A DNA stretch of 64,000 nucleotides from Inquilinus sp. Marseille-Q2685 (lineage in GTDB: Bacteria > Pseudomonadota > Alphaproteobacteria > DSM-16000 > Inquilinaceae), in assembly GCF_916619195.1 (NCBI RefSeq), contig NZ_CAKAKL010000002.1, positions 1,242,001-1,306,000 on the forward strand, written 5' to 3'. Position numbers and translations under genes: made by a program. The notes beneath the pieces were generated by a model. The model saw only the letters and a program-made list of their open reading frames with translations. It had not been told where the DNA came from and did no database searches. Of the stretch, positions 56,831 to 64,000 are shown piece by piece (the stretch's first letter is position 1; every line of letters starts with the position of its first letter).

Positions 56831-58131
56831 CCGGGCGGCGGATATGGATAGCGGTGCTGGGGGGCGGGCTCGCCATCGCGGCCGCTCTCCTCGCCGCCAT
56901 CCACATCGCCAATGCGCGGCTCGCCGGGGAAGCGCGATCGGCGGTCGGGGAGGCCCGCGCCGTCGCGCCCGGCCCTGCCGCGTCGCCGGACGATCCGGCC
57001 GTCGCTCTCGCCGCCCTCGACCGCCTCTCCGCCTCTCCGCTCGCCGGCGGACCGCCAGCCTGGTGGCGACGGGCCGGCCTGAATGCCGGGGACCTCGACG
57101 ATCTCCAGGCCGAGACGCAGCGGCTGGACCGCGACCTGCTGCGCGACGGGCTGCTGGGCCGCCTGGCAGGCCGCATCCTGGAGCGGATCGAGCGTCCGGA
57201 CATCGCGCCCGAGCTCGCCTTCGAGGGGCTGAAGGCGGTCCTTGCCCTCGGCGACGCGGACGCTCCGCGGCAGGACGACCTGATCCGCCTCTGGGCCACG
57301 ATCGACTGGTCGATGACCGAGCCCTCCCCCGACCGGCGCGAAAGGCTGGCGCGCCAGCTGGACCGGGCCCTGGCTGCGGAACCGCGCCTCCTGCCTGCGG
57401 TGGATGCCGCGGCGATCGACCGGGTCAGGGCCCGCCTCCGGCAGACGCCGCTCGCGGTCCGGGCCTATGCCGCGATCCGGAGCTCCGAGGCGGCCCAGGC
57501 TCTGCCGCCGTTCCGCGCAGATCTCGTCCTCGGTGCCGACGGCTGGCCGCTGACCCGCCGCTCCGGAGCCTCCCTCGCCACGCCGATCCCCGGCCTGCTC
57601 ACGGCGGACGGGTTCCACCGGGTGATGGCGCCGGCCCTGGCCGATCTGTCCGGCGCGCTGCAGGCCGATGCCTGGGTGCTGGGCGATAGCGGACGGCCCG
57701 AGACGGTCGGGCGCACGCTCGCCGCAACCGTGCTCGGCCTTTACCTCGACGACACGGCCAGGGCCTGGGACAGCCTTCTGGACGATCTCGAGGTCACGCT
57801 GCCCGGGGCCGACCCCGGCAGCGCAGGCCGGGTCATCGACGCTCTGACCCGGTCGCCCGGACCGCTCCTGCGCCTCGCCCTCGCCGCACGCCAAGCCACG
57901 CTGTTCGACCGGGCGAGCGGTGCGGACGCAGTGCGGCTTTCGGCCCTGGCCGAGGCCGTCGGCGGCACCAGGCCGTGGACGGCGATCGATCGTCGCTACG
58001 CCTGGCTTCTCGGGGGTGACGGCCGGGATCTGCCTGGCTTCGGGGTGCTGATCGACGCGGCGCAGCCGCTGATCGATTCGGCCGGCGGCCTGCCGGGCGA
58101 CGCGCCGCCATCGGCCTCGCCGCTCGACTGA
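56827..58131 (+). CDS. Short TssM-like (IcmF-related domain) protein without NTPase domain
   Basis: 434 residues with one N-terminal membrane helix (about 5-28). It parallels the periplasmic part of TssM of this locus in order: a VRARLRQTPLAVRAYAAI segment like TssM VRGIIAATPAAQRAYTLL, then IPGLLTADGFHRVM like TssM VPGIFTYRGFHDVV, then LYLDDTARAWDSLLDDL like LYYNDYISAWNALLADI. There is no Walker motif and no C-terminal beta domain. It could join the membrane complex or compete with TssM (inference). ATG overlaps the tagR stop. Confidence 0.72.
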   Translation: MTGRRIWIAVLGGGLAIAAALLAAIHIANARLAGEARSAVGEARAVAPGPAASPDDPAVALAALDRLSASPLAGGPPAWWRRAGLNAGDLDDLQAETQRLDRDLLRDGLLGRLAGRILERIERPDIAPELAFEGLKAVLALGDADAPRQDDLIRLWATIDWSMTEPSPDRRERLARQLDRALAAEPRLLPAVDAAAIDRVRARLRQTPLAVRAYAAIRSSEAAQALPPFRADLVLGADGWPLTRRSGASLATPIPGLLTADGFHRVMAPALADLSGALQADAWVLGDSGRPETVGRTLAATVLGLYLDDTARAWDSLLDDLEVTLPGADPGSAGRVIDALTRSPGPLLRLALAARQATLFDRASGADAVRLSALAEAVGGTRPWTAIDRRYAWLLGGDGRDLPGFGVLIDAAQPLIDSAGGLPGDAPPSASPLD

Positions 58132-59630
58132 TGGCGGAGGTGGCCCCCCGGCCGGGCGCGGATCCACGCGCCGCCTGCGATGCCGGCATCGCCGGGGCGC
58201 CGCACAGGCTGTGCCGGCCTGAGATCGGGCTCTGGGCGCTGGCCGTGCCGGGAAGCGAGACGGCGGAGAGTCGCGACGAGGCAGCCGCCGTCCTGGGGGA
58301 TCTTGCGGCGCTCCCGGACGGGCTGAGCCGGGCGGAGGTGGCTCGGGCCGTTCGCCGGCGGATCGAGCGGGAAGCGCTCCGGTCCGGTCACCGGCAGCAA
58401 TCCCGCCGGCGCCCCGAAGGCGTGTCCATCCTGGCCGCGATCGTCAGCCCGCCGCATACGATGTGCGTCCGGACTGGCGTGGGCCGACTCTATCGCCTCG
58501 GGCCGGACGGCCTCACCGCCATCGGCTTCGAGGGGCGGTCCCGGTCCGCGGACAACGCGCTCCAGCCGGAGGTGACGCGGATTCACCTGGAAGCCGGAGA
58601 CCGGCTGGTCCTGGCCTCCTGTGATCTGTCGGCCGACATGATGCGGCCGGTCGATGCGGCCCTCCTCCGCGAGCCGCCCGACACCGCCGCCCGGCGATTG
58701 GCCGCGCACGCCGCCGAGGCGGGGGAGCGTCTACCGGCTGTGCTCGTGCTGGCCGCGCGGACCGTCGCGAAGGCCGCCTCGTCGCAGCCGGTGTCGCCGT
58801 CGCGCGATCGATCGCCGGCAGGCGGGCGCGCCCGCCCGGCCGGACGGGCCCCGCTGCCGCTCCTCCTGGGGGTCGGGGCCTTGGCGGTGCTCACGGCTCT
58901 GGCGGTTGGCCTGGCGCTGTCGCACCGGCCCGGGCCACCGCCGGCAGAGCCGCCCGCTCCGGTTCCCACGGCCGACCCGGACCTTGCGGCGCTCGGCCTG
59001 TCATCGGCCGATATCGGGGCCGCCGATCGGCGTCTGGCGCAGACCGTGCGCCTGGCCGTGGCAGTCAACGCGATCGACCGTGCCCTGGACCGGCTCGACC
59101 TGCCGCCCGCAGCCGGCTCCGCCCCGATCGCCGATCCGTTCTCGCCCGCCGCGCTCGACGCCCATGCTCGCCTCCTGGCAGCGCGCCTGCCGGGGCTGCC
59201 CCTGGCGCCGCCCCTGCGCATCGAGTATCAGAAATCGAGCCCTTTCGGCGTGCGCGTCCATCCGATCACCGGCCTGACGATGATGCACACCGGCGTCGAT
59301 CTCGTCGCCCCCGCGGGAACGCCGATCTTCGCCACCGGCGCCGGCCGTGTCCTGCGGTCGGGCCCCGCCGGCGGCTACGGGAACATGGTGGAGGTCCAGC
59401 ATGCCGACGGGCTGGTCACCCGCTATGCGCATATGCAGTCCCTCGCGGTCGGCGTGGGCGATCCGGTCGCGGTGGGGACCGTCGTCGGCACCCTCGGCTC
59501 GACGGGCGAATCGACCGGCCCCCATCTTCACTATGAGGTCCGGCGCGGCGATATCCCGGTCGACCCGATGCCCTTCCTCGAGGCCGGCCAGGCCCTGAAG
59601 GCGGCCCTGCTGGTGGCGTTCCGGAAGTGA
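58131..59630 (+). CDS. Degenerate PP2C domain fused through a membrane helix to an M23 peptidase
   Basis: 499 residues. Residues about 10-210 follow the layout of PppA (RPEIGLWALA, a GVGRLYRL strand where PppA has GDSRLYLL, LEAGDRLVLASCDLS where PppA has GDVFLLCSDGLT), but every metal-binding residue is missing. A membrane helix lies at 241-264. The periplasmic end is an M23/LytM peptidase: FGVRVHP, HTGVD (His386, Asp390), YAHM (His434) and HLHYE (His465, His467), with all zinc and catalytic positions intact. It is the last gene of the locus and could cut peptidoglycan to let the secretion complex through, controlled by the cytoplasmic pseudophosphatase (inference). Confidence 0.85.
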   Translation: MAEVAPRPGADPRAACDAGIAGAPHRLCRPEIGLWALAVPGSETAESRDEAAAVLGDLAALPDGLSRAEVARAVRRRIEREALRSGHRQQSRRRPEGVSILAAIVSPPHTMCVRTGVGRLYRLGPDGLTAIGFEGRSRSADNALQPEVTRIHLEAGDRLVLASCDLSADMMRPVDAALLREPPDTAARRLAAHAAEAGERLPAVLVLAARTVAKAASSQPVSPSRDRSPAGGRARPAGRAPLPLLLGVGALAVLTALAVGLALSHRPGPPPAEPPAPVPTADPDLAALGLSSADIGAADRRLAQTVRLAVAVNAIDRALDRLDLPPAAGSAPIADPFSPAALDAHARLLAARLPGLPLAPPLRIEYQKSSPFGVRVHPITGLTMMHTGVDLVAPAGTPIFATGAGRVLRSGPAGGYGNMVEVQHADGLVTRYAHMQSLAVGVGDPVAVGTVVGTLGSTGESTGPHLHYEVRRGDIPVDPMPFLEAGQALKAALLVAFRK

Positions 59631-59655
59631 CGGCGTCGCGTCCGCCCGAGCGAGG

Positions 59656-59671
59656 CCATGCGGCCGCATGG
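59656..59671. terminator. 16-bp perfect palindrome after the T6SS locus
   Basis: CCATGCGGCCGCATGG reads the same on both strands and lies 26 bases after the last T6SS stop. There is no T run. It may be a processing or termination hairpin, or a protein binding site. Confidence 0.3.
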
Positions 59672-59811
59672 ATCCGGCAGCATGATCCCACTCGGACAAT
59701 GTTCATCCAATCCCAAACGAGGCACGGTATCCTCGCATGATGCAGCCGGGACTCACCGGAGATCGGGCCGGATGGAGCGGCACCGGTAATGGAGGGGAAG
59801 GAGGCGAACCG

Positions 59812-60201
59812 ATGATCGCAGTCGAGAGACACAGCATGACCCGGATGATCTTCGGCATCGCAGCCCTGCTCGGGTTTTCGATTGCTCCCTGCGCGCCATC
59901 GCAGGCGGAGATCCTGATCCTGCAGACTGCGGCCGAACGCCAGCCCATCGCCTGCGAGGACCGCGACGTCGTCATTCGCGCCGACGACCAGCGCTACACC
60001 ATTTCAGGCAAGTGCCGTTCGCTCATCCTCGAAGGCGATCGCAACATCGTCTCGATCGGGCTGGCCTCGGGCGCCACGCTGACCGTGTCCGGGTCGCAGA
60101 ACCAGGTGTACTGGACGGAGAGGTCCCAGGCGCCCTCGGTCGTCGACGCGGGCAGCGGCAACCGCATCGAACCGCTCGACGGCGCAAGGCCGCGGCGCTG
60201 A
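59812..60201 (+). CDS. Small exported DUF3060-like protein
   Basis: 129 residues. ATG 59812 follows GGAGG at 8 bases. Signal peptide about 1-33 (cleavage after SQA). The mature part has short repeated beta strands (DVVIRADDQRYTISGKCRS, LILEGDRNIVSIG, LTVSGSQNQVYW), as in DUF3060 proteins, which are predicted beta-helical and have no known function. It is separated from the T6SS locus by about 180 bases and may be an independent unit. Confidence 0.65.
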   Translation: MIAVERHSMTRMIFGIAALLGFSIAPCAPSQAEILILQTAAERQPIACEDRDVVIRADDQRYTISGKCRSLILEGDRNIVSIGLASGATLTVSGSQNQVYWTERSQAPSVVDAGSGNRIEPLDGARPRR

Positions 60202-60560
60202 CGGCTCTGGACGCGGTGATCCGCTTGGCAGGCAGGCTCTCTCCCGGATCCGGATGGAGCACAATGGCTGCATCGCCGAGGAGGAGATCGCCGAAGGCTG
60301 GATCCCCCGCTGCGGCTCACAGCCCGAGACCGTGCTGGTCGAAGTGGAGGTTTAATTGGCTACCTCGCCCTGCACGGCCTGGACCTGCGCGGTCGAGCGG
60401 ATCTGGACACCGGCATCGCTCAGTGGGGACACGACACCATCGGGCCCCATGCAGCCTGGCCGTCATACGGCTTAAGGCCGGCGCTCAACCGCAAGCGACA
60501 ATGACGGCGACGAGCGGCCGCCCAAGGAGGTCGCGATCCGCGAGCACCTCGCCTGTAGGG
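60202..60560. other. 359-bp region between convergent genes, possible gene relics
   Basis: No complete gene. A 33-residue frame at 60254-60355 (EHNGCIAEEEIAEGWIPRCG to VEVEV) and a later frame (about 60359-60503, LDLRGRADLDTGIAQWGHD) have protein-like composition, but neither is recognised. They may be remnants of a decayed gene. No clear terminator is visible between the two convergent genes. Confidence 0.35.
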
Positions 60561-62111
60561 TCATGCCGAGGCCGCCAGTCTGATCACGTTCCAGGACGCA
60601 GGCCCGAGCGTCGCCGCGATCCGTCCGCCCTCCACCCGCACGCCGGTCAGCGCGCGGGGCTGGATCCGGTCCGGCGCCTCTCTGGTGTTGGCCGCGGAGA
60701 GATCGTCGTCGCGCATCTCCAGCGCCTGGTTCAACTCGAGATCGCCGAAGCCGCGCGCGTCGATCTCGACCGGGGCCGATTGGTCGAGGTGGCGATTGAG
60801 GACGAACAGGGTCACGGCCCGGCCGTCCTCGTCATGGACGGCGGCCACCTTGACATAGGGCACCTCCGGCAACGGGAAGGTCAGGTCCGCCGTGCCGCGG
60901 GGGTCGTAATAGGTCGCGGCATAGGTCGGTGAGGCCGCCTGCGCCCGGAGGACCCGGCCGCGGCCGAAATTGCTGAAATGGGCGAAGGGATGGAAGATCG
61001 TCTGCCGCCAGGCCGGGCCGCCGGTCGCCGTCATGATCGGGGCGATGGCGTTCACCAGCTGCGCCAGGCAGGCGCAGCGCACCCGGTCGGCGTGGTTGAG
61101 CAGCGAAATGCAGGCCCCGCCGAAGGCCAGCGCATCCTTCATGGTGTAGACCTCTTCCAGGATCTCGGGCGCCGCCGGCCAGCCGAGCTTGGTCCGGCCT
61201 TCGCCGCGCCGGCGCGTGCGGTACCACACGTTCCATTCGTCGAAGCTGAGCATGATGCGCCTGGAGGAGCGCCGCCGCGCCGCCACGGCGTCGACGATGG
61301 CGACGACCTCGTCGATGAAGGAGTCCATCAGGTCGGGGCTGGCGAGGAAGGCCGGCGTGTCCCCGGCATAGTCGTTGAGATAGGTGTGCAGCGAGATGAA
61401 CTCGACATGCTCGAAACAGTGCTCGAGCACCGTGTCCTCCCACGCGCCGAAGGTCGGCATGGTGCGGCCCGACGAGCCGCAGGCGGCGAGCTCGATCGTC
61501 GGATCCACCCATTTCATCAGCTTGGCGGCCTCGGTGGCGATCCGGCCGTATTCCTCCGCCGTCTTGGTCCCCATCTGCCAGGCCCCGTCCATCTCGTTGC
61601 CGAGGCACCAGAACTTGACGCCGTGCGGCTCCGGCCAGCCATGGGCCCGGCGCAGATCCGAGAGCTCCGTCCCGCCGGGGAAGTTGCAGTATTCGACCAA
61701 CCGGCGGGCGGCATCGCCGTCGCGGGTGCCGAGATTGACCGCCAGCATCGGCTCCAGCCCGGCGGCCCGGCACCAGTCGATGAACTCGTTGGTGCCGAAG
61801 GCGTTGATCTCGGTCGACATCCAGGCGAGGTCGAGCCGTCGCGGGCGCCTGTCGGCCGGCCCGACGCCGTCCTCCCAGTTGTAGCCCGAGACGAAGTTGC
61901 CGCCCGGATACCGGATGATGGTCGGCGCCAGCTCGCGCACCAGTTCGAGCACGTCGGCGCGGAAGCCGCGGGCATCGGCGCGCGGATGCCCCGGCTCGTA
62001 GAGACCGCCATAGACGCAGCGTCCGAGATGCTCGACGAAGGCGCCGAACAGGCGGCGGTCGGTCTCGCCGATGGCGAAGGCACGGTCGATGGAAACCCTG
62101 ACGGTCTGCAT
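60561..62111 (-). CDS. abfA: Alpha-L-arabinofuranosidase, GH51
   Basis: 516 residues, usual bacterial GH51 length. It begins with the small beta domain (RLFGAFVEHLGRCVYGGLYEPGHP) and the barrel, RYPGGNFVSGYNWEDGVGP. The acid/base Glu is in CLGNEMDG and the nucleophile Glu in SFDEWNVWY. The C-terminal beta sandwich carries VTLFVLNRHLDQ. No signal peptide, so it acts in the cytoplasm on imported arabino-oligosaccharides. It is 33 bases downstream of two Opp-type ATPase genes on the same strand, which probably import its substrate. Confidence 0.95.
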   Translation of the reverse strand: MQTVRVSIDRAFAIGETDRRLFGAFVEHLGRCVYGGLYEPGHPRADARGFRADVLELVRELAPTIIRYPGGNFVSGYNWEDGVGPADRRPRRLDLAWMSTEINAFGTNEFIDWCRAAGLEPMLAVNLGTRDGDAARRLVEYCNFPGGTELSDLRRAHGWPEPHGVKFWCLGNEMDGAWQMGTKTAEEYGRIATEAAKLMKWVDPTIELAACGSSGRTMPTFGAWEDTVLEHCFEHVEFISLHTYLNDYAGDTPAFLASPDLMDSFIDEVVAIVDAVAARRRSSRRIMLSFDEWNVWYRTRRRGEGRTKLGWPAAPEILEEVYTMKDALAFGGACISLLNHADRVRCACLAQLVNAIAPIMTATGGPAWRQTIFHPFAHFSNFGRGRVLRAQAASPTYAATYYDPRGTADLTFPLPEVPYVKVAAVHDEDGRAVTLFVLNRHLDQSAPVEIDARGFGDLELNQALEMRDDDLSAANTREAPDRIQPRALTGVRVEGGRIAATLGPASWNVIRLAASA

Positions 62112-62144
62112 GAAGCGCTCCGGGAGAAGAGACGGACGAGATCC

Positions 62145-62990
62145 TCAGGCCGCCGGCTGGGGCCTGGGTGCGGCGGGGAGCTCCTCCCGCCAGGCGTTGC
62201 GGACGGGCAGGACCGCCTGCAGCAGTCGGATGGAATACGGATGGCTCGGGGCGGTGAGCACGGCCCGGGCGGGACCGCCTTCCACCACCCTGCCCTTTTC
62301 CATGATGATGAGGCGGTCGCTGATGGGGTAGGCGGTGGCGAGGGCGTGGGTGATGTAGACGATCGACACGCCGAACGCGTCGCGCAGCGTCGCGAACATG
62401 TTGACGATGGTCATGCGCAGCGACGCGTCGATCATCGACACCGGCTCGTCCGCCACGATCAGCGCCGGCTCGGGCACCAGGGCGCGGGCGATGGCGACGC
62501 GCTGCAGCTGACCGCCGGACATCTCGTGGGGGAAGCGGCCACGGACCTCGGCCAGCGACAGGCCGACCTTGCGCAGCGCGGCGTCCACCCGGGCGTCCAC
62601 CTCGTCGCGCGTCCGCACGCCGCAGAACCGGCGTGCCGCCATGAAGAGATAGCCGTCGAGCCGCTTCAGCGGGTTGAACGCCTCGAAAGGGTTCTGGAAC
62701 ACCGGCTGCACCTCGGCCATGAAGGCCAGCCGGTCGCGGCGGCTGCGGATCGTCGCGAGATCGCGGCCGCGGAACAGGATCGACCCGCCGCTCGGCGCCG
62801 TGCTGTTCAGGATCATGCGGGCCAGGGTCGATTTGCCCGAGCCGGACTCGCCGATGATGGTGAAGACCTCCGGCCGGTCGCTCGCCAGCGAGAAGTCGAC
62901 GCCGTCGACCGCCCGCACGACATGGCGCCCGAACAGGCCGCCGGACCTGAAGCTCTTGCTCGCCTGCCGGACCTCGAGCAGCGTGCTCAT
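62145..62990 (-). CDS. Opp/Dpp-type ABC transporter ATPase (OppF-like)
   Basis: 281 residues. Walker A GESGSGKST, FQNPFEAFNPLKR Q-loop region, signature MSGGQLQRVAIARAL, Walker B LIVADEPVSMIDAS and a late PSHPYSIRLLQAV end. The last Asp/Ser variation (MIDAS) is typical of sugar-linked Opp relatives. The ATG overlaps the stop of the partner ATPase by 4 bases. Opp-like systems next to GH51 genes commonly import plant oligosaccharides (inference from context). Confidence 0.9.
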   Translation of the reverse strand: MSTLLEVRQASKSFRSGGLFGRHVVRAVDGVDFSLASDRPEVFTIIGESGSGKSTLARMILNSTAPSGGSILFRGRDLATIRSRRDRLAFMAEVQPVFQNPFEAFNPLKRLDGYLFMAARRFCGVRTRDEVDARVDAALRKVGLSLAEVRGRFPHEMSGGQLQRVAIARALVPEPALIVADEPVSMIDASLRMTIVNMFATLRDAFGVSIVYITHALATAYPISDRLIIMEKGRVVEGGPARAVLTAPSHPYSIRLLQAVLPVRNAWREELPAAPRPQPAA

Positions 62991-63997
62991 GGCAGAGCCG
63001 TCCCCCCGGCCCGGGCGCTGGCGACGTGGCAGGCGACCCGATGACCCGGCTCGAGCTCCTCGAGCGGCGGCGCCGCCTCGCGGCAGCGCTCCACCGCCAG
63101 GGGACAGCGGGGGTGGAAGCGGCAACCGGCCGGCGGGTCGGCGAGGTTCGGTGGGGCGCCCGGAATGCCGGTCTTCCGGACATCGTCCCCGATCCGGGGC
63201 AGGCTCGAGATGAGATGCGCCGTATAGGGGTGGAGCGGGCGCTGGAAGATCTCGGCGGTCGGCCCCTCCTCCACCAGCCGGCCGGCATACATGATGCCGA
63301 GCCGGTCGGCGAGGTTGGCGTGGACCGCCATGTCGTGGGTGACGAACAGGATGGAGGAGCCCATCTCCTGCTGCACCTCGCGCAGCATGGCCAGCACGCC
63401 CTTCTGGACGACGACGTCGAGGGCGGTCGGCGGCTCGTCGGCGATGATGAATTCCGGCCGGCAGATGGTCGCCAGCGCGATGGTCAGGCGCTGGCGCATG
63501 CCGCCGGACAGCTCATGCGGATAGGCGTCGAGCACCTTGGGGTCGAGGGACAGCCGCCGCAGATGGGCCGAGACCGCGGCGAAGAACGCCTGCCGCGTGT
63601 CGCCGATATGGCGCGCGGCGAAGTCGACGAATGTGTTCCGGATCCGTCGGACCGGATTCAGCACGTTCATCGATCCCTGGGGCACGTAGGACAGGCGGCT
63701 CCAGCGGATGTCGGCGACCTGGGCCGGCGACATCGCGTAGATGTCCCGGCGGCCGTCCGCGAAGGCGAAGGTCACGGTGCCGCCGACGACGTTGAGCGGC
63801 GGCCGGATGGCGCGGGCGATGGTCTTGATCAGCGTGGTCTTGCCGGAGCTGGATTCCCCCGCCAGCCCGTAGATCTCGTTGCGGCGGATGGCGAGGCTGA
63901 CGTCGTCGACGGCGCGCACCTCCCGCGTCACCCCGAAAAACCGCATCTGGTACCAGGCCTTGAGACCCGAGACCTCTAGCAGTGGCGCGGACCTCAT
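62987..63997 (-). CDS. Opp/Dpp-type ABC transporter ATPase (OppD-like)
   Basis: 336 residues. Walker A GESSSGKTT, YVPQGSMNVLNPVRR, signature LSGGMRQRLTIALA, Walker B FIIADEPPTALD, and the C-terminal oligopeptide-type extension HPYTAHLISSLPRI with the CRFHPRCPLAVERC cysteine motif. The start ATG is 3 bases from the window end, so permease and binding-protein genes would lie beyond. It partners with the OppF-like subunit. Confidence 0.9.
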   Translation of the reverse strand: MRSAPLLEVSGLKAWYQMRFFGVTREVRAVDDVSLAIRRNEIYGLAGESSSGKTTLIKTIARAIRPPLNVVGGTVTFAFADGRRDIYAMSPAQVADIRWSRLSYVPQGSMNVLNPVRRIRNTFVDFAARHIGDTRQAFFAAVSAHLRRLSLDPKVLDAYPHELSGGMRQRLTIALATICRPEFIIADEPPTALDVVVQKGVLAMLREVQQEMGSSILFVTHDMAVHANLADRLGIMYAGRLVEEGPTAEIFQRPLHPYTAHLISSLPRIGDDVRKTGIPGAPPNLADPPAGCRFHPRCPLAVERCREAAPPLEELEPGHRVACHVASARAGGTALP

Positions 63998-64000
63998 GCG

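Noticed and set aside
60012-60932. Plus-strand frame running over the DUF3060 gene end and into the arabinofuranosidase gene
   Set aside because: It crosses two oppositely oriented genes and has shadow-like Arg/Gly composition.

Overview
The window is GC-rich, tightly packed DNA with strong G/C bias at third codon positions and many ATGA or GTGA stop/start overlaps. Together with the gene content this fits an alphaproteobacterium, perhaps Rhodospirillales-like (Azospirillum/Inquilinus type). That taxonomic call is an inference from style, not from a marker gene.

Region 1 (2-6158, +) is the end of a small biosynthetic operon: the 3' part of a fatty-acyl-AMP ligase with a C-terminal carrier domain, a one-module type I polyketide synthase (KS-AT-ACP-thioesterase) and an acyl-CoA/ACP dehydrogenase. 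Together they could activate a fatty acid, extend it once, oxidise it and release it.

Region 2 (6159-25193, +) is a type VI secretion (T6SS) payload region built of three repeated cassettes. Cassettes 1 and 2 run vgrG - DUF4123 adaptor - HNH/Endo VII-like nuclease toxin - SUKH immunity - CDC123-like ATP-grasp protein - PAAR. Cassette 3 runs vgrG - DUF2169 adaptor - DUF4150 (PAAR-like) HNH effector - SUKH immunity - AT-rich array of orphan immunity genes and a possible toxin-tail relic - PAAR relic. The vgrG copies are almost identical over long stretches. All three carry the same 4-nt duplication, which splits the gene into a gp27-like N-terminal ORF and a gp5/spike C-terminal ORF. Copy 2 has also lost its 5' part, and copy 3 has an in-frame stop.

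Region 3 (25220-27120, -) holds hcp (tube protein), a putative lipoprotein and an unknown protein.

Region 4 (27471-59630, +) is a complete T6SS structural and regulatory locus: a secreted protein, tssA, tssB, two tssC paralogues, tagJ, tssE, tssF, tssG, tssH/clpV, fha, tssJ, tssK, tssL (OmpA-fused), tssM, tagF. It continues with a threonine-phosphorylation pathway set (pppA, ppkA, a separate vWA protein, tagT, tagS, tagR). Two unusual genes end it: a short TssM-like protein without an NTPase domain, and a degenerate PP2C domain fused through a membrane helix to an M23 peptidase.

Region 5 (59812-63997) has a small exported DUF3060-like protein (+), then on the minus strand a GH51 arabinofuranosidase and two Opp-type ABC ATPases, probably for uptake and breakdown of arabinose-containing oligosaccharides.

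No tRNA, rRNA, CRISPR array, transposase or integrase was seen. The most unusual material is the repeated split-vgrG cassettes, a hairpin that could hide their ribosome binding site, the paired CDC123-like genes, and the pseudophosphatase-M23 fusion.
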